DNA from: Streptomyces sp. Ru62
GTDB lineage: Bacteria > Actinomycetota > Actinomycetes > Streptomycetales > Streptomycetaceae
Assembly (NCBI RefSeq): GCF_002920615.1
Contig: NZ_PQSU01000043.1
Location: 1-63,456, forward strand
Direction: 5' to 3'
Length of the DNA stretch: 63,456 nucleotides
Both the position numbers and the translations under genes were made by a program. Of the stretch, positions 1-7,852 are shown piece after piece. Numbering within the stretch: position 1 is the stretch's first letter; every line of letters begins with the position of its first letter. Below the pieces are notes generated by a model. That model worked only from the letters and a program-made list of their open reading frames with translations, was not told the origin of the DNA and searched no databases.

Positions 1-567
1 GTCGTAGAAGGCCTTCGGATCGGTGTTGCGGAAGGACTCCGTCCAGGTCGTACCGCCGTCGTCGGTGCGGTAGACGCGGGAGGCCTCGCCCTCGCCGATG
101 GCGAGCACCACCGCGCGCCGGGCGTCGAACGCCGTCACGTCCCGGAACTGCAGGTCGGCTGCTCCCGGCGGGGAGACGTTCCGCCAGTTCCCGCCGCCGT
201 CCGTGGTACGCAGCACCGTGCCCTCGGTACCAGCCAGCCAGGCGGTGCGCCGGTCGACGGCCGCGAGTCCCCGGAAACGGATCCGCGGCGTGCCGGTGTC
301 CTTCACCGCCCAGTGCACGCCTCCCGCGCGGAAGTCCCCAGCCGCCGGGTACGCGTTCTCCGCACGGGAGCCTCGGGCCGCCCCGTCCGTACGTGCCGTG
401 CCCGGGAGCGGCTGTCCCGCACTCGTCCGGCCGGTGGTGCCGTGGGCCAGTGGACGTGCCTCGGCCGCCGGGACCGTCAGGGCGGCCAGAGCCGCCCCGC
501 ACGCCACTCCCGCCATCACCAGCCGGCTCGTCCGTCCCCTGCCTCGCGTGCTCCCCAAGCGCCTCAT
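1..567 (-). CDS. Secreted BNR/Asp-box repeat protein (3' end cut by window edge)
   Basis: Read on the minus strand from ATG at 565-567; the reading frame stays open to base 1, so only the first 189 residues are visible. The N-terminus is rich in Arg, followed by a hydrophobic stretch and an Ala-x-Ala type cleavage site near residue 36, so export is likely. Two Asp-box (BNR) motifs are visible, one ending TTDGGGNW (about residue 120) and one reading TDDGGTTW (about 173), which places it among WD40/YVTN/BNR-like beta-propeller proteins (sialidase-like or YCF48-like fold, often loosely annotated as oxidoreductase). Substrate or enzymatic activity cannot be told from this fragment. It is divergent from the ssgD-like gene. 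Confidence 0.75.
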   Translation of the reverse strand, partial: MRRLGSTRGRGRTSRLVMAGVACGAALAALTVPAAEARPLAHGTTGRTSAGQPLPGTARTDGAARGSRAENAYPAAGDFRAGGVHWAVKDTGTPRIRFRGLAAVDRRTAWLAGTEGTVLRTTDGGGNWRNVSPPGAADLQFRDVTAFDARRAVVLAIGEGEASRVYRTDDGGTTWTESFRNTDPKAFYD

Positions 568-786
568 GGCGGGCGAAGCTAGCCCCACTCCCCCGGCCCC
601 GTCCAGAGGGCCTGCCGTGCCGCGCGCCTGCCGACGAGCGGGAACGGCCGTACGTTGCCCGCGCATGAACGCGGTGACCGAGGTCACTCGTTCCCCGTGT
701 GCACGCATCGGCCGTTTCCGTCGTCTCTTCCAGTGCCGGGCGCCGCACACCCGGGCGCAGTCCATCCGTCACGAGGGAGCAAGGCG

Positions 787-1203
787 TTGTCCACCGTCAT
801 CGAGCAGCCCGTAGAGGCCCGTCTCGTCGCCGCCGCACCGCGCATGCCGAGCATTCCCGCCACGCTGCGCTACGACCGGCGCGACCCGTTCGCCGTCCGC
901 ATGACGTTCCCGGCACCGGCCACGCTGGAGGGCGTCGACGTGTGCTGGACCTTCTCCCGCGAGCTGCTCACGGCCGGTCTCCAGGGCCCGGAGGGCCACG
1001 GTGACGTCCGGGTGCGGCCGTACGGGTACGACCGCACGGTGCTGGAGTTCCACGCCCCGGAGGGCACCGCGGTCGTGCACGTGCGCTCGGGTGAGATCCG
1101 GCGGTTCCTGGAGGCGACCAACGACCTGGTCCCCGTCGGCCTGGAACACCTCCATTTCGACCTCGACCACGACCTGGCCGAGCTGATGCGGGACGCCTGC
1201 TGA
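787..1203 (+). CDS. ssgD: SsgA-like sporulation/cell-division regulator (SsgD-like)
   Basis: 138 residues, whole length occupied by the SALP (SsgA-like protein) domain found only in sporulating actinomycetes. SALPs steer peptidoglycan synthesis and septum or spore-wall events; SsgB recruits FtsZ in the family's best-known case. The family pattern is clear: RYDRRDPFAVRMTF near residues 27-40, GDVRVRPYG, and the C-terminal HLHFDLDHDLAELMR. The sequence start (STVIEQPVEARLV) and the neighbouring ABC-F gene match my memory of S. coelicolor ssgD. I start at TTG 787 because a GAGGGA/AAGG ribosome-binding site lies just upstream (770-784) and nearer ATG codons lack one. Which SALP paralogue this is rests on recall; SALP membership itself is secure. 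Confidence 0.85.
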   Translation: MSTVIEQPVEARLVAAAPRMPSIPATLRYDRRDPFAVRMTFPAPATLEGVDVCWTFSRELLTAGLQGPEGHGDVRVRPYGYDRTVLEFHAPEGTAVVHVRSGEIRRFLEATNDLVPVGLEHLHFDLDHDLAELMRDAC

Positions 1204-1256
1204 GTCCCGGCCGGTGAACGCCACGCGCGCGTGGGGCGGCGCGGCGAACAATCACG

Positions 1257-1285
1257 TTGACAGCTCTTCCCGCCCTTCCTACCGT
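1257..1285 (+). promoter_or_regulatory. Promoter of the ABC-F gene
   Basis: TTGACA at 1257-1262, a 17-bp spacer, then TACCGT at 1280-1285 (TAnnnT, the Streptomyces housekeeping -10 form). Transcription would start near 1292, giving a leader of roughly 225 nt before the ABC-F start codon at 1516. Confidence 0.65.
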
Positions 1286-1291
1286 GTACAG

Positions 1292-1515
1292 CGGTTCTGT
1301 TGCCGTCGATTGGAGAAGGACGTTGCTCGTCTGAGGTCCTGAGACACCGCGTCGCACCGGTGAGGTGTGCGTGGCGTACGACCTCGGCGTCCGAGCCGTC
1401 CTCAAGGCACAGGCCCTTCTCCGTGGCCGCCTCCGTGCCCCAGACCTTTCGGTTTCCGCCTCGCGGTGTCTCGACACGCGTCCACCCGAACGCACCCGTC
1501 CCTCGCGAGGCGCCC
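1292..1515 (+). promoter_or_regulatory. Structured leader with SD-sequestering stem, candidate ribosome-mediated attenuator
   Basis: The long 5' leader of the ABC-F mRNA. Seen directly: CGCCTCGCG at 1457-1465 is a perfect 9-base complement of CGCGAGGCG at 1504-1512, and the second arm contains the GAGG Shine-Dalgarno (1507-1510) of the ABC-F start ATG 1516. Inside that stem, CGC-G-GTGT and ACACGCG (1462-1480) can form a smaller hairpin with a bulged G. Upstream, GAGGTC 1333-1338, which overlaps the stop of a 3-codon ORF, can pair with GACCTC 1380-1385. Antibiotic-resistance ABC-F genes are commonly controlled by leader peptides through drug-stalled ribosomes; that this leader acts so is inference. 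Confidence 0.5.
1323..1334 (+). CDS. Candidate 3-codon leader peptide (M-L-V-stop)
   Basis: TTG-CTC-GTC-TGA preceded by a very strong Shine-Dalgarno GGAGAAGGA at 1312-1320. No longer frame uses this ribosome-binding site. Its stop codon overlaps the 5' arm (1333-1338) of a leader stem. Such minimal upstream ORFs are known in front of other antibiotic-responsive ABC-F genes. It could instead be a chance combination of a purine run and a TTG. Confidence 0.4.
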   Translation: MLV

Positions 1516-3141
1516 ATGTCTGCTTCCCTCACCTGCACGTCCCTGTCCTTCACCTGGCCCGACGGCACCGCCGTCTTCGACGGCCTGGACATCGCCTTCG
1601 GCCCGGGCAGAACCGGGCTCGTCGGCGTCAACGGATCGGGCAAGTCCACCCTGCTCAAGCTGATGGCCGGGGAACTGACCCCGGCCGACGGCACTCTCAA
1701 GGCGGCCGGCGAGATCGGCTACCTCCCGCAGAACGTCACGCTCGACACCGCGCTCCGCGTCGACCAGGCCCTCGGCATCGCCGGCCGACGGGCCGCCCTG
1801 CACGCCATCGAGGCGGGCGACGTCGCCGAGGAGCACTTCGAGACCGTCGGCGACGACTGGGACGTCGAGGAGCGCGCCCTGGTCACCCTCGGCGAACTCG
1901 GTCTCGGCCACATCGGCCTGGACCGGACCGTCGGCGAGGTGTCCGGGGGCGAGTCGGTACTGCTGCGGCTCGCCGCGCTGCTGCTGCGCCGCCCCGACAT
2001 CCTGCTGCTGGACGAGCCCACCAACAATCTCGACCTGTACGCGCGCCGGCGGCTGTACCAGACGGTGGCCTCCTGGCCGGGCGTGCTGGTCGTGGTCAGC
2101 CACGACCGGGAACTGCTCGACCTGGTCGACCAGATCGCGGAGCTGCGCTCCGGCGAGGTCGCCTGGTTCGGCGGCAACTTCTCGGCCTACGAGGAGGCGC
2201 TGGCCGTCGAGCAGGAGGCGGCCGAGCGGATGCTGCGCGTCGCCGAGGCCGATGTGCGCAAGCAGAAGCGCGAACTGGCCGACGCCCAGGTCAAACTGGC
2301 CCGCCGCAAGCGGTACGGGCAGAAGATGTACGAACAGAAGCGCGAGCCGAAGATCGTCATGGGGGCACGCAAGCGTGCCGCCCAGGAGTCGGCGGGCAAG
2401 CACCGCATCATGCACGAGGAGCGGCTCGCCGAGGCCAGGGAACGGCTGGACGAGGCGGAGGAGGCCGTACGGGACGACGACGAGATCCGTGTCGACCTGC
2501 CGTACACGGCCGTACCACCGGGGCGGCAGGTGATCACCCTGGAGAAGCTGGAAACGGCCTACCGGGCGCGCGTGCCGGGCATCCTCGATCTGCGCGGCCC
2601 GGAGCGGATCGCGCTCGTCGGCCGCAACGGCGCCGGCAAGACCACGCTGCTGCGGACCGTCGCCGGGGAGCTGGCGCCGGTGTCGGGCACGGTGACGGCC
2701 CATGTCCCGCTGCGGTTCCTGCCCCAGCGGCTGGACGTGCTGGACGACGACCTGTCGGTGGCCGAGAACGTCGCCCGGTTCGCGCCGGGCGCCACCAACA
2801 ACCGGGTCCGGGCCCGGCTCGCCCGCTTCCTGTTCCGGGGCGCGCGGGCCGACCAGAAGGCGGCCACCCTGTCGGGCGGTGAGCGTTTCCGGGCGACCCT
2901 GGCCGCGCTGATGCTCGCGGAGCCCGCGCCCCAACTGCTGCTGCTGGACGAGCCCACCAACAACCTGGACATGGCCAGCGTCCGGCAGCTGACCACGGCC
3001 CTGGAGTCGTACGAGGGCGCGCTGATCGTCGCCGGCCACGATCTGCCGTTCCTGGAGTCCATCGGGATCACCCGGTGGCTGCTGATGGAGGGAGGGGAGC
3101 TGACGGAGACGACGCCCGAGGCGCTCTGGGACCCGGCCTGA
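1516..3141 (+). CDS. ABC-F family ATPase (ribosome-associated, probable antibiotic-resistance type)
   Basis: 541 residues with two ABC ATPase domains and no membrane segments, the ABC-F layout. These ATPases bind the ribosomal E site and either tune translation or displace drugs from the peptidyl-transferase centre. Domain 1 shows Walker A GVNGSGKST, signature VSGGE and Walker B ILLLDEPTNN; a charged linker rich in Lys/Glu/Arg (about residues 225-320) separates it from domain 2 with GRNGAGKTT, LSGGE and LLLLDEPTNN. Start ATG 1516 has GAGG five bases upstream, buried in a leader stem. The regulated leader favours a resistance role over a housekeeping one; the substrate drug class cannot be read from sequence. 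Confidence 0.88.
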   Translation: MSASLTCTSLSFTWPDGTAVFDGLDIAFGPGRTGLVGVNGSGKSTLLKLMAGELTPADGTLKAAGEIGYLPQNVTLDTALRVDQALGIAGRRAALHAIEAGDVAEEHFETVGDDWDVEERALVTLGELGLGHIGLDRTVGEVSGGESVLLRLAALLLRRPDILLLDEPTNNLDLYARRRLYQTVASWPGVLVVVSHDRELLDLVDQIAELRSGEVAWFGGNFSAYEEALAVEQEAAERMLRVAEADVRKQKRELADAQVKLARRKRYGQKMYEQKREPKIVMGARKRAAQESAGKHRIMHEERLAEARERLDEAEEAVRDDDEIRVDLPYTAVPPGRQVITLEKLETAYRARVPGILDLRGPERIALVGRNGAGKTTLLRTVAGELAPVSGTVTAHVPLRFLPQRLDVLDDDLSVAENVARFAPGATNNRVRARLARFLFRGARADQKAATLSGGERFRATLAALMLAEPAPQLLLLDEPTNNLDMASVRQLTTALESYEGALIVAGHDLPFLESIGITRWLLMEGGELTETTPEALWDPA

Positions 3142-3308
3142 CCGGCCGGCGAGGGCCCGCCCCGGCCGGCCGGCTCCGGTCTCGGGGGAGACGCGCCGGG
3201 CACCGGGGGGGTTTGGCCCTGGCGGGAGCGCCCTGCATGATGACGGACCGGCGCCGTGTGAGCGGCGCCGGACCGCACCATCGCACCGACCGATTCGAAA
3301 GGCCCCTC

Positions 3309-4085
3309 GTGCCCAGCAAGAAGGCCCTCGTCCGCCGCCCCAGCCCCCTCCTGGCCGACGGCCTGGTGACGCACATCCAGCGGGAGAAGGTCGATTCCGG
3401 GCTCGCCGGCGAGCAGTGGGAGGCGTACGTCGAGGCCCTGCGCGCGCACGGCTGGGAGATCATCGAGGTCGAACCGGCCGACGACTGCCCGGACTCGGTG
3501 TTCGTCGAGGACACCGTCGTCATGTACCGGAACGTGGCGTTGATCACCCGGCCCGGCGCCGAGTCGCGGCGGGCGGAGACCGCCGGCGTCGAGGAGGCGG
3601 TGGCCCGCCTCGGCTGTTCGGTGAACTGGATATGGGAGCCGGGCACGCTGGACGGCGGTGACGTCCTCAAGGTCGGCGACACGGTGTACGTCGGCCGCGG
3701 CGGGCGGACCAACGCGGCCGGTGTGCAGCAGCTGCGAGCGGCCTTCGAGCCGCTGGGCGCCCGGGTGGTGGCCGTACCCGTGAGCAAGGTGCTGCACCTG
3801 AAGTCGGCGGTGACCGCGCTGCCCGACGGCACGGTGATCGGTCACATCCCGAAGATCGACCGGCCGTCGCTGTTCCCGGGCTTCCTGTCGGTGCCGGAGG
3901 AGTCCGGCGCGCACGTGGTGCTGCTGGGCGGCGGCAAGCTGCTGATGGCGGCGAGCGCCCCGAAGACCGCGGAGCTGCTGACCGACCTGGGCCACGACGT
4001 GGTGACGGTCGACATCAGCGAGTTCGAGAAGCTGGAGGGCTGTGTGACCTGCCTCTCGGTGCGTCTTCGGGAGCTCTACGCCTGA
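3309..4085 (+). CDS. Dimethylarginine dimethylaminohydrolase (DDAH)
   Basis: 258 residues, the usual length for bacterial DDAH, which hydrolyses N-omega-methylated arginine to citrulline and methylamine or dimethylamine. The pentein-fold active site is visible: LDGGDV (residues 114-119), catalytic His in VLHLKS (His163) and nucleophilic Cys near the C-terminus in GCVTCLS (Cys248 by analogy with the Pseudomonas enzyme). GTG at 3309 is chosen because GAAAGG stands 7 bases upstream and the protein then begins at the conserved KKALVRRPSP region. A related arginine deiminase would be about 400 residues, so DDAH is preferred. Cytoplasmic. It is followed by a strong terminator and is probably monocistronic. 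Confidence 0.85.
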   Translation: MPSKKALVRRPSPLLADGLVTHIQREKVDSGLAGEQWEAYVEALRAHGWEIIEVEPADDCPDSVFVEDTVVMYRNVALITRPGAESRRAETAGVEEAVARLGCSVNWIWEPGTLDGGDVLKVGDTVYVGRGGRTNAAGVQQLRAAFEPLGARVVAVPVSKVLHLKSAVTALPDGTVIGHIPKIDRPSLFPGFLSVPEESGAHVVLLGGGKLLMAASAPKTAELLTDLGHDVVTVDISEFEKLEGCVTCLSVRLRELYA

Positions 4086-4109
4086 CCTGGCGGACCCGTC
4101 AGCCCGGCA

Positions 4110-4135
4110 GCCCCGGGACCTGCGGGTCCCGGGGC
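4110..4135 (+). terminator. Rho-independent-like terminator after DDAH gene
   Basis: Perfect 11-bp stem GCCCCGGGACC / GGTCCCGGGGC with a TGCG loop, 25 bases after the DDAH stop. No T-run follows, as is usual in Streptomyces. Confidence 0.7.
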
Positions 4136-4200
4136 CGTCCGGCGTACCCGGGCTCCGCTGGTCCGGGCGGGCTGATCAGCGAACCTTTACGGGCGTCTTA

Positions 4201-4247
4201 ACCTACGGCTTCGTAACCTACGGATTCGTAGCCTACGATCACGTAGG
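4201..4247 (+). promoter_or_regulatory. Triple 15-bp-phased operator upstream of the desaturase gene
   Basis: Three copies of TACG-N4-CGTA at 4204-4215, 4219-4230 and 4234-4245, starting exactly 15 bp apart; the first two share ACCTACGG(C/A)TTCGTA. Each is a perfect 4+4 inverted repeat, typical of a dimeric TetR-type repressor. TACGAT (4234-4239) inside the third copy could be the -10 element. The desaturase start is 71 bp downstream. No regulator gene lies next to it, so the binding protein is unknown. Confidence 0.6.
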
Positions 4248-4315
4248 TTTCCGGCACCGCTCGCCGGACCGTCCCCTTTCCTCCCCCCGTTGTTCGGCGT
4301 CCCCCTGGAGTTCCT

Positions 4316-5290
4316 GTGACGATCACCTCCCCCCACCTCGGCAGCCCGTCCGTCTGGACCGACGCGCGGCTGCTGTACGCACTGGAGGAAGTGGTCGAGA
4401 GGGAGCTCAACCGGCACCTGAAGGTCGCCAAGGACTGGATGCCGCACGAGTACGTGCCGTGGAGCGACGGCCGCAACTTCCCGGGCCTGTTCGAGGACGG
4501 GGAGGCCTGGGAGAAGGACCAGTCCCAGGTGACGGAGATCGGCCGGATCGCCCTCGTGGTGAACCTGCTGACCGAGGACAACCTGCCGAGCTACCACCAC
4601 GAGATCGCCTCGCTCTTCGGCCGCGACGGCGCCTGGGGCACCTGGGTGCACCGCTGGACGGCCGAGGAGGGCCGGCACGGCATCGTGATGCGGGACTACC
4701 TGCTGACCTCGCGCGCGGTGGACCCCGACAAGCTGGAACGTTTCCGTATGTCCCACATGAGCGAGGGCTTCGAGTCCGACAACCGGCACTCTATGCTGCA
4801 CTCGGTGGCCTACGTCGCCTTCCAGGAGCTGGCCACGCGGATCTCGCACCGCAACACCGGCCACCAGTCGGGGGACCCGGTCTGCGACCGCATGCTGGCG
4901 CGCATCGCGACCGACGAGAACCTGCACATGGTCTTCTACCGCAACCTGCTGAAGGCCGCGTTCGAGCTGGCGCCCGACCTGACCATGCAGGCGGTCCGGG
5001 ACGTCGTCGTGAACTTCCGGATGCCCGGCCACGGCATCCCCGGCTTCGAGCGGGCCGCCGCGCAGATGGCGATCGGCGAGGTGTACAACCTGCGCATCCA
5101 CCACGACGACGTGCTGCAGCCGGTGCTGCGCTTCCTGAAGGTCCTGGAGATCGACGGCCTCGGCCCCGAGGGGCGCCAGGCCCAGGAGGAACTCGGCCTG
5201 TTCCTGGGCGGGCTGAACGCGGAGGCCACGAAGTTCGACGAGAAACTGGCCACGCGGAAGGCCCGGATGGCGGCGCGCGCCGGGGGCTGA
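4316..5290 (+). CDS. Diiron acyl-ACP desaturase
   Basis: 324 residues, matching the soluble ferritin-like acyl-ACP desaturases (plant stearoyl-ACP desaturase, mycobacterial DesA1/DesA2) that insert a cis double bond in ACP-bound fatty acids using O2 and reduced ferredoxin. Iron-ligand motifs are present as two halves: an Glu in TEDNLPSYHHE (86-96) and EEGRHG (117-122), then a Glu in the second half and DENLH (200-204). No membrane helix is predicted, separating it from the FAD-type membrane desaturases. Start GTG 4316 lies after a weak GGAG (4303-4306 region). The phased operator upstream suggests control by a fatty-acid-sensing repressor. Confidence 0.88.
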   Translation: MTITSPHLGSPSVWTDARLLYALEEVVERELNRHLKVAKDWMPHEYVPWSDGRNFPGLFEDGEAWEKDQSQVTEIGRIALVVNLLTEDNLPSYHHEIASLFGRDGAWGTWVHRWTAEEGRHGIVMRDYLLTSRAVDPDKLERFRMSHMSEGFESDNRHSMLHSVAYVAFQELATRISHRNTGHQSGDPVCDRMLARIATDENLHMVFYRNLLKAAFELAPDLTMQAVRDVVVNFRMPGHGIPGFERAAAQMAIGEVYNLRIHHDDVLQPVLRFLKVLEIDGLGPEGRQAQEELGLFLGGLNAEATKFDEKLATRKARMAARAGG

Positions 5291-5353
5291 CGCCCCGCGC
5301 GCGGGCCCGCCCCGGCGCCCGGGCCGACGGGCGGCCCACGGCTTCTCGCGGCG

Positions 5354-5599
5354 TCAGCGGGCGGTACGGCGCAGGGCCAGGCGCTCCTTCTCCGACAGGC
5401 CGCCCCAGACGCCGAACCGCTCGTCGTTGGCCAGCGCGTAGTCCAGACAGGCCGGGCGCAGCTCGCACATGGCGCAGATGCGCTTCGCCTCGCGCACCGA
5501 GCTGCCCGGCTCGGGGAAGAAGAAGTCCGGCCCGGTCTGCGCGCACAGCGCCTGCGCCTGCCAGGTGTCGTCGGCCGGGGTGATGGTTTCGTAGTGCAT
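5354..5599 (-). CDS. WhiB-like (Wbl) iron-sulfur transcription factor
   Basis: 81 residues, a typical short Wbl. The four cluster cysteines are Cys19, Cys42, Cys45 and Cys51 (C-X22-C-X2-C-X5-C), ligating a [4Fe-4S] cluster, followed by the G-V-W-G-G turn and a basic tail (LSEKERLALRRTAR) that contacts DNA or sigma factor. Wbl proteins act as redox- or NO-sensitive partners of the principal sigma factor in development and antibiotic resistance. Start at ATG 5597-5599 gives the standard N-terminus; an upstream in-frame extension is open but unlike the family. Which Wbl paralogue it is was not resolved. It faces the end of the desaturase gene. Confidence 0.88.
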   Translation of the reverse strand: MHYETITPADDTWQAQALCAQTGPDFFFPEPGSSVREAKRICAMCELRPACLDYALANDERFGVWGGLSEKERLALRRTAR

Positions 5600-5867
5600 G
5601 GCCAGGAGCCTGCCCGACGCCGAAAAACGTTCGATCAACGCCGGCGAAACGGCGTGCTCGGGGCCTCCGGCCACCCCGATGATGCTCCCCGCGGCCCGGC
5701 GCGCGCACGGCGGCGCGCCCAGCCGTGTGAAAACCCGGAGAACGCGTGTCGTCACGCTGGGTGAGAGCGGGTGGTCCCGGCGCGTCCCGGTGCTCCGGCA
5801 GCGATTGTCAGTGGGCGGTGCCAGACTCGGCAGTGCACAGGACGGAGCCCCTTGCGAGGAGGGCGAG

Positions 5868-6656
5868 ATGCTCACCACCCGTTTCGTCAACGGCGCGCCC
5901 AACTGGATCGACGTCGGCAGTCCCGACATCGACGGCGCCGCCTCCTTCTACGGCGGTCTGTTCGGCTGGCGGTTCCGGTCGGCGGGGCCGGAGGCCGGCG
6001 GTTACGGCTTCTTCCAGCTGGACGGGAAGACCGTCGCGGGCGGCATGCAGACCGGTCCCGACCAGGGGCCCCCGGCCTGGACGGTGTACTTCCAGAGCGA
6101 GGACGCCCAGGCCACCGCCAAGGCGGCGGAAGAGGCCCACGGCAGAGTGCTGTTCCAGCCCATGGACGTGCTGGGCCAGGGCCACATGGCGGTCCTCGCC
6201 GACCGGGCGGGCGTGCCGTTCGGGATCTGGCAGCCGGGCCGGACCAAGGGCGTGGAACTCGCGGGCGAGCCGGGGTCCCTGCGCTGGGTGGAGCTGTACA
6301 CGCCGGACATCGCGGCGGCCGCCGCGTTCTACCGCCGGGTGCTGGGGCTGGAGACCTCCGCGCCGTTCCCGGGCGGGACGTACACCTGTTTCAACCCGGA
6401 CGGCGCCGGTGAGGACGCGATGTTCGGCGGGATGGTGCCGCTCGCCGACGATCCCACCGAGGCGGAGGCGGGGCCGTACTGGCTGCCGTACTTCGAGGTG
6501 GAGGACACCGACGCCGTGGTGGAACAGGCGCAGCGCCTGGGCGGGACGGTGCGGGTGCCCGCGACGACCCTGGAGGGCGTGGGCCGCACGGCCAGGCTCG
6601 CCGACCCGTACGGGGTCCGCTTCGCGGTGATCAGGAGCGAGCGGCCGCAGGGCTGA
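5868..6656 (+). CDS. Two-domain VOC (glyoxalase/bleomycin-resistance fold) protein
   Basis: 262 residues made of two tandem VOC units. Unit 1 (about 8-125) starts PNWIDVGSPDI...FYGGLFGW and unit 2 (about 138-260) starts LRWVELYTPDI...FYRRVLGLE; each has the beta-alpha-beta-beta-beta pattern ending in DPYGVRF or DRAGVPFGIW. Such proteins are often annotated as hydroxylase or antibiotic-binding; metal-dependent enzyme versus binding protein cannot be decided here. ATG 5868 has GAGGAGGG directly upstream (5856-5863). A self-complementary GCGCCGGCCGGCGC (6667-6680) between it and the convergent LacI gene may terminate both. Confidence 0.75.
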   Translation: MLTTRFVNGAPNWIDVGSPDIDGAASFYGGLFGWRFRSAGPEAGGYGFFQLDGKTVAGGMQTGPDQGPPAWTVYFQSEDAQATAKAAEEAHGRVLFQPMDVLGQGHMAVLADRAGVPFGIWQPGRTKGVELAGEPGSLRWVELYTPDIAAAAAFYRRVLGLETSAPFPGGTYTCFNPDGAGEDAMFGGMVPLADDPTEAEAGPYWLPYFEVEDTDAVVEQAQRLGGTVRVPATTLEGVGRTARLADPYGVRFAVIRSERPQG

Positions 6657-6685
6657 GCACCGGCGGGCGCCGGCCGGCGCGAGCC

Positions 6686-7762
6686 TTAGGCGGAGGCGCG
6701 GCGTATCAGGGTGGTCGGCAGGATCACTTCCGACGGCGGTGCCTCCTGGGCGCCGGCCGTCGTGTCCGTCCCCTCGCGGGCGCCGGACAGGCCGCGCAGC
6801 AGCAGACGGGCCATCAGCCGGCCCATCTCCTCGATGTCCTGACGAACCGTCGTCAACGGGGGATCGGCCTGTTCGGTGACCGGCACCATGTCGTCGAAGC
6901 CGACCACGGCCACGTCCTCGGGCACGCGCCGGCCGCTCGCGCGCAGCACCCGCAGGGCGCCGAGCGCGGTGAGGTCGTTGGCGGCGAACACGGCGTCGAC
7001 GTCCGGGCAGCGGTCGAGGAGTTCCCGCATCGCGCGTTCGCCGCCGGACGGGGTGAAGTCGCTCTCCTCGACCAGCCGGGGATCGTACCCGCCCAGGACG
7101 TCGGTCATGACGTCCCGGTAGCCGTCGAGCCGGTCCACCGCCGAGGTCTGGTCCAGCGCTCCGGTGATGTGGGCGACGCGCCGGCGGCCGAGGTCCAGCA
7201 GATGCCGGACGGCCGCGCGGGCCCCGCCCCGGTTGTCGCAGTCGACGTACACCACGCCCGGGTCGGCCGCCCGGGTGTCGGCGCCCCAGTCGGGGCGCCC
7301 GCCGAACACGGTGGGCACACCGGCGTCGTGGATGAGGCCGGGCAGCGGGTCGTCCAGGTGCAGGGAGAAGACGAGCGCGCCGTCGACATGGCCGCCGGCG
7401 AGATAGCGGGCCACGCGCGCGTGGTCGGCGCGGCCCTCGGTGAGCAGCAGCACGAGCTGGTTGTCGTGCGCGGTCAGTTCCTTGCTGATGCCGCGTAGCT
7501 GGAGAGCGAAGAAGGGGTCGGCGAAGACCCGGGTCTCGGGCTCGGCGATGACGACCGCGACGGCGTCGTGCCGCCGGGTGACGAGGCTGCGCGCCGCCTG
7601 GTTGGGGACGTAGCCCAGTTCCTCCACGGCCCGCCGGACCCGCTCGGCCAGGGGTTCGCGGACCCCGTCGCCGCCGTTGACCACCCGGGACACGGTGGCC
7701 CGGGACACCCCGGCCCGCGCGGCCACGGCCTCCAGCGTGGGACGCGACACTGCCTCGGTCAC
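6686..7762 (-). CDS. LacI/GalR-family transcriptional regulator
   Basis: 358 residues. N-terminal LacI helix-turn-helix (TLEAVAARAGVSRATVSRVV, about residues 9-28) and hinge helix, then a periplasmic-binding-protein-like effector domain ending with PPLTTVRQDIEEMG, the usual family signature. I use GTG 7760-7762 because GAGGAG sits seven bases upstream; an ATG fifteen bases further up has no ribosome-binding site. No sugar genes adjoin it, so its regulon is elsewhere; the palindromes before the GH16 gene at 43.5 kb are one untested possibility. Convergent with the VOC gene. Confidence 0.85.
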   Translation of the reverse strand: MTEAVSRPTLEAVAARAGVSRATVSRVVNGGDGVREPLAERVRRAVEELGYVPNQAARSLVTRRHDAVAVVIAEPETRVFADPFFALQLRGISKELTAHDNQLVLLLTEGRADHARVARYLAGGHVDGALVFSLHLDDPLPGLIHDAGVPTVFGGRPDWGADTRAADPGVVYVDCDNRGGARAAVRHLLDLGRRRVAHITGALDQTSAVDRLDGYRDVMTDVLGGYDPRLVEESDFTPSGGERAMRELLDRCPDVDAVFAANDLTALGALRVLRASGRRVPEDVAVVGFDDMVPVTEQADPPLTTVRQDIEEMGRLMARLLLRGLSGAREGTDTTAGAQEAPPSEVILPTTLIRRASA

Positions 7763-7852
7763 TTCGGGACTCCTCATCGGCGGCTGCCGATCAGGATAGC
7801 CGCGGGCGGCGGGACCGGCCGGTGCCGGACGGGACGCGGAACCCGGCCGGTC

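Noticed and set aside
6667..6680. Self-complementary 14-mer between the VOC and LacI genes as a certain terminator
   Set aside because: Palindrome without a loop and no T-run; kept only as a remark.
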